64,000 nucleotides of DNA from Paenibacillus endoradicis (lineage in GTDB: Bacteria > Bacillota > Bacilli > Paenibacillales > Paenibacillaceae), in contig NZ_JANQBB010000001.1 of NCBI RefSeq assembly GCF_024721975.1, positions 806,001 to 870,000 of the forward strand, in the 5' to 3' direction. Below the pieces are notes generated by a model. It saw only the letters and a program-made list of their open reading frames with translations. It had not been told where the DNA came from and made no database searches. The position numbers and the translations under genes are program-made. Position 1 is the stretch's first letter; each line of letters starts with the position of its first letter. Positions 17,810 through 25,682 of this stretch are shown in pieces.

Positions 17810-17871
17810 CTTCCGAAGTACTTTTCATTAACACGAAGTATAATTGAAAGCTATATGAAAAGTTTTAGGAG
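17810..17871 (+). promoter_or_regulatory. Repeated leader element, copy 4, before larB
   Basis: Conserved GCTTCCGAAGTACTTTTCATT (arm 17820-17829) with ATGAAAAGT at 17855-17863, directly before the TTTAGGAG ribosome binding site. The matching upstream arm ATGAAAAGT (17744-17752) lies within the end of gntK. The loop differs from other copies by T to C in the CTTnCGAAG mini-hairpin. Confidence 0.5.
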
Positions 17872-17876
17872 TGATG

Positions 17877-18650
17877 ATGTTGCTAGAAGATATATTGAAA
17901 CAAGTACAAAATGGACAATTAACTATAGATGCAGCGAAGCAACAATTAAGTGCTTTCGAAGATTTAGGCTTTGCTAAAGTTGATCATGATCGCAAGAAGC
18001 GACAAGGATTTCCTGAAATCATTTATGGGGAAGGCAAAAGTTCAGAGCAGATTATTGCGATAGCTAATGCGATGCTACTTAGAAACGATCAAGTGCTTAT
18101 TACACGCATTACAGCAGATAAGGCTAGTGAAGTGCAGCAATCGATTCCACAAATGGTCTATCATGCCGAGGCGCGTATTTTATACTGGGTGCAAGATTTT
18201 CTCAAAAAAGATCAATCAAAACAATATATTGCTATTGTTGCAGCAGGCACATCAGATATAGCTGTAGCTGAAGAAGCAGCTGTAACAGCTGAGGTGCTTG
18301 GATGCCCTGTACATCGTATATACGATGTAGGTGTCGCTGGCATTCACCGCTTATTATTCCATGCGGAAGAAATTCAAAATGCGGTAGCCTCAGTTGTCGT
18401 TGCTGGTATGGAAGGTGCTTTACCAAGTGTTGTTGGAGGATTAGTTTCTCATCCAGTGATAGCAGTACCAACAAGTGTTGGCTACGGTGCTAATTTCAAT
18501 GGTCTATCAGCATTATTAACGATGTTAAATTCTTGCGCTTCCGGTATTAGCGTAGTAAATATAGATAACGGGTTTGGCGGAGGATATAATGCCGCGTTAA
18601 TTCATAAACTCAGCGAGAGAGGTCAATATAATGAAAACACTTTATCTTGA
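17877..18650 (+). CDS. larB: LarB, pyridinium-3,5-biscarboxylate mononucleotide synthase
   Basis: About 257 residues. The C-terminal two thirds are a PurE-like domain (IVAAGTSDIAVAEEAAVTAE; GMEGALPSVVGGLV; PTSVGYGANFNGLSAL), preceded by the typical LarB N-terminal region with GFPEIIYGEGK. LarB carboxylates and hydrolyses nicotinic acid adenine dinucleotide to the biscarboxylated nucleotide, the first step of NPN cofactor synthesis. AGGAG at 17867-17871 fits the ATG at 17877 best; GTG 17871 and ATG 17874 are other in-frame options. The 3' end overlaps larC1 by 20 bases, so the two are translationally coupled. Confidence 0.93.
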   Translation: MLLEDILKQVQNGQLTIDAAKQQLSAFEDLGFAKVDHDRKKRQGFPEIIYGEGKSSEQIIAIANAMLLRNDQVLITRITADKASEVQQSIPQMVYHAEARILYWVQDFLKKDQSKQYIAIVAAGTSDIAVAEEAAVTAEVLGCPVHRIYDVGVAGIHRLLFHAEEIQNAVASVVVAGMEGALPSVVGGLVSHPVIAVPTSVGYGANFNGLSALLTMLNSCASGISVVNIDNGFGGGYNAALIHKLSERGQYNENTLS

Positions 18651-19626
18651 TTGTATAAATGGAATCAGTGGAGATATGTTTATCGGAGCATTAATTGATG
18701 CTGGCGCTGATGCAACAATAATGCAAGAAGAGCTGAAAAAGCTTAACATACATGATGAATACACATTATCATGGGTAAAAGTTATTAAAAATGGTATTTC
18801 AAGCACGAAATTTGATGTGCATTTGGTGAATGAGCATAGTCACGAGCATGATCACGATCATGGACATAGTCACAGTCATGAGCATACACATGATCACGAC
18901 CATGGACATAGTCACAGTCACGAGCATACACATGATCACGATCATGGGCATAGTCACAGTGATGAGCATACACATGATCATGAACATGGACATAGTCACT
19001 CGCACGAGCATACACACGATCATGGACACAGTCACAGTGATGAGCATACAAGTCACACACACGATCATAGCCATAGCCATGGGCATGGGAACAGTCACAC
19101 TCATGATCATTCTCATGACCATCGCTCATACAAAGATATTGTGAGTATGATCGAAAAGTCACAATTGTCTGAAGTTGTGAAAGATACTTCATTACGCTTG
19201 TTCCGAAAAATTGGAGAGGCGGAAGGGTTAATTCATGGACTTCCTCTAGTTAAGGTTCATTTTCATGAAGTAGGTGCTGTAGATTCGATCATTGATATCG
19301 TTGGAGCAGCAATTTTACTTGAACAACTTCAAATTGAAGTTATCAAATCATCATCAGTTCCAGTTGGCAATGGAAAGATTCATATCGATCATGGTATTTA
19401 TCCTGTTCCCGCTCCCGCTACATTAGAGATTATGCGAGGCGTTCCAATTGAACAGTCAGATCTTCGCTCTGAATTAACTACTCCTACTGGTGCCGCTTTT
19501 GTTGCAGTACTTGTTAAAGAGTTTGGTAATCTACCGTCAATGAAAGTTCAAACAGTTGGTTATGGAGCGGGTACAAAAACCTTCCCTAAACACCCTAATG
19601 TACTTAGAGTCATAATTGGTGAGTAG
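18631..19626 (+). CDS. larC1: LarC1, N-terminal part of the nickel-insertion protein LarC, with long His-rich tract
   Basis: 331 residues. The LarC N-terminal domain begins MKTLYLDCINGISGDMFIGA and resumes at about residue 166, with VHFHEVGAVDSIIDIVGAA and TPTGAAFVAVLV. Between them, residues 69-164 are an alternating His/Asp/Ser/Glu/Gly/Thr region with about 45 histidines, far longer than usual, probably a nickel store or nickel-delivery arm. LarC uses CTP to insert nickel into the dithiocarboxylated nucleotide. The reading frame stops at 19624-19626 without the C-terminal domain, which is encoded separately downstream. Overlaps larB by 20 bases. Confidence 0.92.
   Translation: MKTLYLDCINGISGDMFIGALIDAGADATIMQEELKKLNIHDEYTLSWVKVIKNGISSTKFDVHLVNEHSHEHDHDHGHSHSHEHTHDHDHGHSHSHEHTHDHDHGHSHSDEHTHDHEHGHSHSHEHTHDHGHSHSDEHTSHTHDHSHSHGHGNSHTHDHSHDHRSYKDIVSMIEKSQLSEVVKDTSLRLFRKIGEAEGLIHGLPLVKVHFHEVGAVDSIIDIVGAAILLEQLQIEVIKSSSVPVGNGKIHIDHGIYPVPAPATLEIMRGVPIEQSDLRSELTTPTGAAFVAVLVKEFGNLPSMKVQTVGYGAGTKTFPKHPNVLRVIIGE
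18832..19125 (+). repeat. Degenerate tandem repeat coding for the LarC1 His tract
   Basis: Roughly 42-bp units encoding HGHSHSHEHTHDHD, repeated several times with later units shortened or altered (SDEH, SHTH). Built of CAT/CAC-rich hexanucleotides, so prone to slippage and length change. The many ORFs seen here on both strands in other frames are artefacts of the repeat. Confidence 0.85.
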
Positions 19627-19660
19627 TACACCATTGTCTTAATAGGAGGGAGTGAAACGG

Positions 19661-20131
19661 ATGGAGAAAAATCATCCACCATCGCATGAGCATGTCGATG
19701 ATCAAATGTATAAGTTAGAAGTTAACTTAGATGATATTCCAGGCGAATGGCTAGGTTATGTGATGGATTTACTTCTTAATAACGGAGCAAATGATGTATA
19801 TTATACACCGATATTTATGAAGAAAAATAGGCCGGGGACATTATTACAACTACTTTGTTCTATTGATAAATTAGATGCTATGAAAGATATTTTGTTTCGT
19901 GAAACAACAACTCTAGGTATCAGATATTACCCTTTGACGGTACATCGCTTAGAGCGAGATTATGAACAAGTGGAAACTGAATGGGGCACGATCAACGTCA
20001 AGAAAGGATTCTATAATGGACAACTCGTTCAATGGGCTCCTGAATACGAAGATTGTAAAGCAATCGCGACATCTCATCAAATTCCACTTAAAGAAGTGTA
20101 CGCTGCCGTTAGAAGACATGAAACTCGTTAA
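19661..20131 (+). CDS. larC2: LarC2, C-terminal part of the nickel-insertion protein LarC
   Basis: 156 residues with the LarC C-terminal signature YKLEVNLDDIPGEWLGYVMD and YYTPIFMKKNRPGTLLQ. In L. plantarum, larC1 and larC2 are joined by programmed frameshifting. Here larC2 has its own AGGAGGG (19644-19650) and ATG at 19661, it is in the +1 frame relative to larC1, and a TAA at 19640-19642 closes that frame before larC2 begins. So a shift near the larC1 stop could not give a fusion, and the halves are probably two subunits. An in-frame GTG at 19652 is too close to the ribosome binding site. Last gene of the cluster. Confidence 0.9.
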   Translation: MEKNHPPSHEHVDDQMYKLEVNLDDIPGEWLGYVMDLLLNNGANDVYYTPIFMKKNRPGTLLQLLCSIDKLDAMKDILFRETTTLGIRYYPLTVHRLERDYEQVETEWGTINVKKGFYNGQLVQWAPEYEDCKAIATSHQIPLKEVYAAVRRHETR

Positions 20132-20186
20132 AGGGCGAAGGATTGAGCTTGATAGGCTGTCTGTATTAAATAATAGTATTGAAGTG

Positions 20187-20235
20187 AACCACCATTTCTA
20201 ATTCAGCAAGCTGAGTTAGAAATGGTGGTTTTTAA
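20187..20235 (+). terminator. Terminator of the lar cluster
   Basis: AACCACCATTTCTAA and TTAGAAATGGTGGTT arms followed by T's. Confidence 0.88.
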
Positions 20236-20294
20236 TACATATACCGATGCGTGAATATGGTGTTTATGTGAAGGCTCGTTATTCTTGAGATATT

Positions 20295-20774
20295 TTACAT
20301 ACTAATCTCTCTATTAATGAGATTTCTTCCAATAAAACTTGAGCTAGCTGGTGTTACGCCAAGTTCTCTTGCCCAAAGTGATAATTGTCCAATATGATGA
20401 ACTTCATGAACTAATAAATGCTTGAATATTTCCTCTTTGCTATACGACTCATGCATCCAAGAAGGATATATCTTGTCCTCGACGTCTTCATACTTCCAAT
20501 GATTTAAATACCCTTTTATCTCTTCTCTTAATTGACTAGATAAGATTGAAATGGATTGAAGATCGTTATATCTATCAAAATCTAGTGGTAAATCGGGTTT
20601 ATTAAAAATAGCTCTAATCCAACTATATTCAACATCGATGATATGTAAGAATGTCTTTAGTATTGAGCCTATTCCTGCTTGACGATCTTTAACAAGCTCA
20701 TCATTTGACACTACTTCAAAATTCTTGAGATACTCATCTCGAACTTCCCAGTTGTACAGGATAAGACTTATCAT
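20295..20774 (-). CDS. DinB family protein
   Basis: 159 residues of the DinB/YfiT four-helix bundle, with the metal-type histidines in TFLHIIDVEYSWIR and in the C-terminal LLVHEVHHIGQLSLWAREL. Members are metal-dependent, often thiol transferases, but most, including this one, have no assigned substrate. The start is the ATG at 20774 (MISLILYNWEV...) with AAAGGAATGAG before it; the longer frame runs into the MepB gene upstream without need. It lies 59 bases downstream of the MepB-like gene and in the same direction, so they may share a transcript. Confidence 0.82.
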   Translation of the reverse strand: MISLILYNWEVRDEYLKNFEVVSNDELVKDRQAGIGSILKTFLHIIDVEYSWIRAIFNKPDLPLDFDRYNDLQSISILSSQLREEIKGYLNHWKYEDVEDKIYPSWMHESYSKEEIFKHLLVHEVHHIGQLSLWARELGVTPASSSFIGRNLINREISM

Positions 20775-20832
20775 TATCTCATTCCTTTCAAAATTGTTTT
20801 TAATGCTCTTTCGAACTTCACCTAACGTAATG

Positions 20833-21408
20833 TTAACGAAGTGGTGTATACAATTTATGGATACGTTCATTGTCTACTGGAATATGTATAGACATGTCTA
20901 AGAAATAAAGTAATTGCCATTTCTGAGTGTTTTGTGCTTGTCGACTAGTAGGTGCATCCCAAGGTGGATATATACGGATCGCTCTTTTCCCACCAACTCC
21001 TTGATCGGATAAAATGTTCTTATCACGTAATACAGATGATGGAAACACAAATTGACCAAAGTTGTTGCCTTCACGAGCGCAAATGACATAATAATCAATG
21101 GCTTCAGAAATGTCATACGGCTGTATTATTCCATTCTCATCACGCTCCCATATCGTTACAAATTGACCGACCTTGGTAGGTGTAATCTTCGCGACACGAA
21201 ACCTGATATTAAGTGAGTTAAGTTTAACGTGATAGGAGCCATATTCTGCATTGTGTAGTTCTGGTTGAAGTTGAGTACATTGTAATTTAGGTGTCACGTA
21301 AATACGTTCTATTGCTTCTATAAGATCACCATGCCATGGGGTAGAAGTCGTTAAGACATCATTCAAGTTGGTGTATGTCTTAGATATAGCTAAGTTATTT
21401 TCAGTCAT
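20833..21408 (-). CDS. MepB family protein
   Basis: 191 residues resembling S. aureus MepB, a small protein encoded with the MepRA multidrug efflux system but of unknown activity. Typical segments are YGSYHVKLNSLNIRFRVAKI, GQFVTIWERDENG and GQFVFPSSVLRDKNILS. There is no MepA pump or MepR regulator beside it here. The ATG at 21408 is preceded by GGAGG-type sequence (complement of 21415-21421). No membrane segment is present. Function unknown. Confidence 0.8.
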   Translation of the reverse strand: MTENNLAISKTYTNLNDVLTTSTPWHGDLIEAIERIYVTPKLQCTQLQPELHNAEYGSYHVKLNSLNIRFRVAKITPTKVGQFVTIWERDENGIIQPYDISEAIDYYVICAREGNNFGQFVFPSSVLRDKNILSDQGVGGKRAIRIYPPWDAPTSRQAQNTQKWQLLYFLDMSIHIPVDNERIHKLYTPLR

Positions 21409-21572
21409 TAGATGAGCTCCTCCAGATGTTCATATCAATTGTAAATCGTTCGTTTATTATTATACTCAACATTATAGAACGTAAGTTCGCTATTTTCAAT
21501 GCTACATATTTTCAATCCTTACTAAGTGAATTGACAATCCCAGGCCAAATTCAGATGTTAGATAAGAAGGGA

Positions 21573-21735
21573 TTGACAAAGAAACAGAGATGATATAATA
21601 TTATCTTAAAGTTAAGACAATATTTCGCAAATGACTTAACAACGTAACAACTCATATCCAATGTGAATATATATTAAGCGTTAATAAGGGAAAAGAGTAG
21701 TCGTTAAAACTGTCTTATATCTTAAAATTAAGATA
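21573..21735 (+). promoter_or_regulatory. Promoter with two MarR-type (MhqR-like) operators
   Basis: TTGACA (21573-21578) and TAATAT (21596-21601), 17 bp apart. TATCTTAA-AG-TTAAGACA (21602-21619) starts at the -10 edge, and a perfect-arm copy TATCTTAA-AA-TTAAGATA (21718-21735) lies near the gene. The layout and the downstream genes recall MhqR/YodB-type control by quinones. No regulator gene for it is in the adjacent sequence. The gap 21409-21805 contains nothing else. Confidence 0.7.
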
Positions 21736-21805
21736 CATGACAATAACTCATAACTATATCTCATTAATCGAGTACACTAAAATGGACTTACTGGAGGGAT
21801 TCATA

Positions 21806-22792
21806 ATGAATCAATTAAAAGGTATTCACCACGTAACAGCAATAACAAGTAGCGCAGAGAAAAACTATGAGTTTTTCACTAATGTATTAGGGATGAGACT
21901 TGTTAAGAAAACAGTTAACCAAGATGATATTCAAACTTACCATTTATTCTTCGCTGACGATAAAGGATCTGCCGGTACTGATATGACATTCTTTGATTTT
22001 CCAAACATTCAAAAGGGAGTTCACGGTAACAATGAAATATTCAAAACATCTTTCCGTGTCCCAACAGATGCAGCGATCGATTATTGGGTAAAACGTTTTA
22101 ATCGGTTGAATGTGAAGCATACCGGAATTTCTGAACAATTTGGTAAAAAGACTTTATCATTTGTAGATTTTGATGATCAGCAGTATCAAATGATCTCAGA
22201 CGAACATAATATTGGAGTTGAGTCTGGCACTCCTTGGATAAAGGGACCAATTCCATTAGAATTCGCAATCACCGGATTAGGACCGATCTTCGTGAGAATT
22301 AGTGATTTTGTTTATTTCAAACAAATGTTAGAAAAAGTAATGTTATTCGAGGAAATTGCTTCAGAAGGATCGAATCACTTATTTGAAGTAGGTGAGGGGG
22401 GTAACGGTGCTCAAGTTATTGTTGAGCATAACATAATGCTTCCACCATCTCGTCAAGGTTTTGGCACAGTACATCATGCTGCATTCCGTGTGGCGGATCG
22501 TGAGGTGCTTGATGAGTGGACAGAACGTTTTGCTGATTTCAATTTCCACACATCTGGATATGTTGATCGTCATTTCTTCGAATCATTGTACGTACGTGTA
22601 GCACCCCAAATCTTGTTCGAATTTGCTACAGATGGTCCGGGCTTTATGGGTGATGAGGAGTACGAGACAGTGGGAGAAAAGCTATCGTTACCACCATTCC
22701 TTGAAGGTAGACGTGAGCAAATTGAGAAGTTGGTTAGACCTATTAATACAGTCAGAAGCACGATTGAATTTACGAAAGAATATGAAGGCTAA
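21806..22792 (+). CDS. Ring-cleaving dioxygenase, glyoxalase/VOC fold (MhqO-like)
   Basis: 328 residues made of two VOC modules. GIHHVTAITSSAEKNYEFF and HHAAFRVADREVLDEW carry the metal-binding His positions, and ESLYVRVAPQILFEFATDGPGF carries the usual Glu. It resembles B. subtilis MhqO/MhqE/YkcA-type putative extradiol dioxygenases, which act on hydroquinone or catechol derivatives. The start is the ATG at 21806 behind GGAGGG; the longer frame begins near the operator. It is co-transcribed with the flavoprotein gene 15 bases downstream and is probably induced by electrophilic quinones. Confidence 0.87.
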   Translation: MNQLKGIHHVTAITSSAEKNYEFFTNVLGMRLVKKTVNQDDIQTYHLFFADDKGSAGTDMTFFDFPNIQKGVHGNNEIFKTSFRVPTDAAIDYWVKRFNRLNVKHTGISEQFGKKTLSFVDFDDQQYQMISDEHNIGVESGTPWIKGPIPLEFAITGLGPIFVRISDFVYFKQMLEKVMLFEEIASEGSNHLFEVGEGGNGAQVIVEHNIMLPPSRQGFGTVHHAAFRVADREVLDEWTERFADFNFHTSGYVDRHFFESLYVRVAPQILFEFATDGPGFMGDEEYETVGEKLSLPPFLEGRREQIEKLVRPINTVRSTIEFTKEYEG

Positions 22793-22807
22793 GTAAGGAG
22801 TGGTCGC

Positions 22808-23422
22808 ATGATCTCTATTCATCCACAACAACAAAGTGAGCGAGATAACTATAAATTGTTAGTTGGTACAATTATTCCAAGACCAGTTGCTTTTGTAACG
22901 ACATTATCAGATCAAGGGATAATTAATGGCGCACCGTTCAGCTATTTCAATATCGTCTCATCTAATCCTCCAATGGTATCGTTATCGGTACAGCGTCCTG
23001 AAGGACGACTGAAAGATACAGCTCGGAACATATACGATTGCAAAGAGTTCGTCGTTCATATTGTTGATGAATACAATGTATCTTCGATTAATGAAACGGC
23101 AGCATCTTTACCTCCAGATGAGAGCGAATTAGAGCTTGCTGGATTATCACTTGTCACGAGCAGTGTAGTTAACGTACCTGGAATTAAGGAAGCAAAAGTT
23201 CGGATGGAGTGTAAACTTGTTCATGCGCTTCCATTAGGGGGAAATCAAGAAGGAATAGCCGGCTCTGATCTATTCATTGGCGAAGTGGTTATGTTCCATA
23301 TCGAAGAATCAATCTATGAAGAAGGTCGAATAGATGCAAGTGAGTTAAAGGCGGTTAGTCGATTGGCAGGTAATAATTACGCTAAAATCGGTGAAACCTT
23401 CTCAATCGAAAGACCGAACTGA
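22808..23422 (+). CDS. Flavin reductase-like FMN-binding protein
   Basis: 204 residues of the flavin reductase-like domain family. The N-terminal core is NYKLLVGTIIPRPVAFVTTL, followed by APFSYFNIVSSNPPMVSLS, the FMN-binding stretch typical of these split-barrel flavoproteins, and FVVHIVDEYN. It could supply reduced flavin or reduce quinones together with the preceding dioxygenase; the exact partner is unknown. AAGGAG-type site 6-10 bases before the ATG at 22808. Converges on the LysR gene through a shared terminator. Confidence 0.82.
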   Translation: MISIHPQQQSERDNYKLLVGTIIPRPVAFVTTLSDQGIINGAPFSYFNIVSSNPPMVSLSVQRPEGRLKDTARNIYDCKEFVVHIVDEYNVSSINETAASLPPDESELELAGLSLVTSSVVNVPGIKEAKVRMECKLVHALPLGGNQEGIAGSDLFIGEVVMFHIEESIYEEGRIDASELKAVSRLAGNNYAKIGETFSIERPN

Positions 23423-23489
23423 TCTATTAATATAAAGACCCTTATGTTCAAGTAATATTGAATGCAACTAGCCTATTGTAAAAACAGAT

Positions 23490-23521
23490 AAGAAGCTCTT
23501 GCTAATCGCAAGAGCTTCTTA
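23490..23521. terminator. Terminator shared by flavoprotein and LysR genes
   Basis: AAGAAGCTCTTGC-taatc-GCAAGAGCTTCTT. It overlaps the last codons of the convergent LysR gene. Confidence 0.8.
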
Positions 23522-24416
23522 CTTTGTCAGTAGGATTACCTGGTCTTAAATATTGCATAAAAGTTTCAGCTGCTATAGATAACTTCGTATGTTCACGAAC
23601 AGCAAAACCAATACTACGAGAAGGTAACGAACTATCTATCTTAAGTTCAAATAACGTTCCTCTTTGTAATTCATCTTGAACAAAAGATCGACTAATAAAG
23701 GCAGCTCCATAGCCTAATCTCGCAAATTCTGATAATAACTCAATACTACCTAATTCAATGTCAGGAGTTACAGATATCCCTTTAGCGGCAAACCACTGAT
23801 CGATAAATATTCGAGTACTACTACCAGGAGATAATAGAATTAAAGGGATCTCAGCAAGCTCTTGGATCGTAATCAACCGAGTGGACCATTGTTGATAGGC
23901 TTTACCAACGACAAATATATCCTCAAGCTCCACTAGCGTTTGAATATTCAAGTCAGCATCTTCGATAGGCATATGTACGAGCGCAAAATCAATTTCACCT
24001 TCTTTTACTCGCTTCGTAATTTCGGGAGTTTTCCCTCGTGATAAACGGATTCTAATTGCAGGATGTTCACTGTGAAAAGTATTCAACTGTGGAAGGAGTA
24101 GATGCTTAATCAGGGAATCACTTGCACCTATTCGAATTTCACCTACATTAAGCTGCTTAAGATTTTGTAAATGCTTCTGCCCGGAATCAAGCATATCGAA
24201 TGAATGCTCTACATATCTAAGCAAAGCTTGTCCCTCCTCGGTTAACTCTACACCTTTAGAAAGCCGATGAAACAATTGAACTTCTAACGATTCTTCCAGC
24301 TGCTTAATCGCATAGCTCACTGAAGGTTGGGTAATATGAAGTTTCTGGGCAGCTTTTGTCAGATTTTTATGCTGTGCTGTATACATAAATATTCGATACC
24401 ACTCTAAATTAATCAT
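23502..24416 (-). CDS. LysR family transcriptional regulator
   Basis: About 304 residues. The start at the ATG at 24416 gives the canonical N-terminus INLEWYRIFMYTAQHKNLTK followed by the HTH (AAQKLHITQPSVSYAIKQLE) and an effector-binding domain (GEIRIGASDSLIKHLLLPQL). The open frame extends upstream but would start far before the HTH and overlap the aroC promoter region. The gene is divergent from aroC, with 129 bases between them; whether it regulates aroC or another target is unknown. The protein resembles CysL/YwfK-like members only in general layout. Confidence 0.85.
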   Translation of the reverse strand: MINLEWYRIFMYTAQHKNLTKAAQKLHITQPSVSYAIKQLEESLEVQLFHRLSKGVELTEEGQALLRYVEHSFDMLDSGQKHLQNLKQLNVGEIRIGASDSLIKHLLLPQLNTFHSEHPAIRIRLSRGKTPEITKRVKEGEIDFALVHMPIEDADLNIQTLVELEDIFVVGKAYQQWSTRLITIQELAEIPLILLSPGSSTRIFIDQWFAAKGISVTPDIELGSIELLSEFARLGYGAAFISRSFVQDELQRGTLFELKIDSSLPSRSIGFAVREHTKLSIAAETFMQYLRPGNPTDKVRSSCD

Positions 24417-24545
24417 TTGATATAGAACACCTCTATGGCAAATTAGTAAAATTTCAATTTCACTTATTGCAAGTATCTCATTATAATAAAGATATATCAA
24501 CATTACAGTAGTTTGATCAAGAAGTTTTAGGAGGCAGATCATATT

Positions 24546-25601
24546 ATGGCAGGTAATACTTTTGGAGAGAATTTTAGAATTACGACTTTTGGTGAATCAC
24601 ATGGTAAATCAGTAGGAGTAATAGTAGATGGCGTAACGCCAGGCGTAGAAATAGACGAAGCCTATATTCAAAAGCAAATGGATAGAAGAAAGCCGGGTCA
24701 ATCTTCCGTAACAACTCCACGTAAAGAATATGATATTATTCAAATTCAATCAGGAGTTTTTGAAGGTAAAACAACAGGCGCGCCACTTGCAATTATGCTT
24801 CATAATCATGATATGAAATCAGAAGCATACAGCGAGATTCAACACTCATTCCGTCCAGGACATGCAGACTTTACATATTTGCAAAAGTACGGCATTCGCG
24901 ATCATCGTGGAAGCGGGAGAGCGTCAGGCAGAGAAACAGCCGGTCGTGTAGCGGGTGGTGCAGTTGCTCGTAAACTACTTGAAAATCGTGGTGTACAAGT
25001 TGTAGCATTCACGAAGCAAATTGGCGATATTAAAGCAAACTCATTCAATGAAGAGTTTATCGAACAAAACCCAGTGCGTACTTCTGATCCTGAAGCGGCT
25101 CAGCAAATGATTAGTAAGATTGAGCATCTAGCTTCAATTGGAGATAGTTGTGGAGGTATCGTAGAATGTCGTATCCGCGGTGTAGACCCAGGACTTGGTG
25201 AACCTGCATTTGATAAATTAGATGCAGAACTTGCTAAAGCAATGCTTTCTATCGGCGCAGTTAAAGGCATAGAGTTTGGTGCAGGTTTTGCTGCTGCCAG
25301 CATGTTAGGTAGTGAGCATAATGATGCAATGAATAAAGATGGTTTCTTGTCTAACAATGCTGGTGGTATTGTCGGAGGAATCAGCACTGGTCAAGAAATA
25401 GTTTTCCGTATTAGTGTTAAGCCTACATCATCTATCTCTGTAGCACAACGTACGATGAATGAACGTGGTGAAGAGATCGAGATTAAAACTGAAGGTAGAC
25501 ATGATCCATGTATTTGTCCGAGAATCGTGCCTGTCGTTGAAGCAATGGCTTGTCTAGTAGTAGAAGATCTATACAAAAGACATGCAGCCGTTCGTTTCTA
25601 G
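24546..25601 (+). CDS. aroC: Chorismate synthase
   Basis: 351 residues. It converts 5-enolpyruvylshikimate 3-phosphate to chorismate using reduced FMN, the last step of the shikimate pathway. Signatures seen: [14 protein letters not shown], the [14 protein letters not shown] block, [20 protein letters not shown] and [15 protein letters not shown], and [18 protein letters not shown] near the C-terminus. It is shorter than the ~390-residue form of the main Bacillus aro operon, in the range of the compact second type of Firmicute AroC. GGAGGC precedes the ATG. It stands alone, with its own terminator, away from other aro genes. Confidence 0.93.
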   Translation: MAGNTFGENFRITTFGESHGKSVGVIVDGVTPGVEIDEAYIQKQMDRRKPGQSSVTTPRKEYDIIQIQSGVFEGKTTGAPLAIMLHNHDMKSEAYSEIQHSFRPGHADFTYLQKYGIRDHRGSGRASGRETAGRVAGGAVARKLLENRGVQVVAFTKQIGDIKANSFNEEFIEQNPVRTSDPEAAQQMISKIEHLASIGDSCGGIVECRIRGVDPGLGEPAFDKLDAELAKAMLSIGAVKGIEFGAGFAAASMLGSEHNDAMNKDGFLSNNAGGIVGGISTGQEIVFRISVKPTSSISVAQRTMNERGEEIEIKTEGRHDPCICPRIVPVVEAMACLVVEDLYKRHAAVRF

Positions 25602-25640
25602 CACATCGAAACAACTAAGTATAGAAGCTAAAGAAAATAT

Positions 25641-25674
25641 CTGTTCGTCGAGTCATTGGCGAACAGTTTTTTTT
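25641..25674 (+). terminator. Terminator of aroC
   Basis: CTGTTCG and CGAACAG arms followed by eight T's. Confidence 0.88.
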
Positions 25675-25682
25675 GTATATAG

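Noticed and set aside
18832..19125. Tandem repeats as a possible CRISPR array
   Set aside because: Units are contiguous, without unique spacers, and translate in frame to the His tract.
18785..19192. Long open frames on both strands across the His-rich region of larC1
   Set aside because: They are produced by the CAT/CAC-ATG/GTG repeat and have repetitive, non-natural compositions; larC1 explains the sequence.
19600..19665. Programmed frameshift joining larC1 and larC2
   Set aside because: The larC2 frame is closed by TAA at 19640 upstream of its start, and larC2 has its own ribosome binding site.
24417..24542. N-terminal extension of the LysR gene
   Set aside because: The extra 42 residues precede the canonical LysR N-terminus and run into the aroC promoter region; the ATG at 24416 gives a normal protein.
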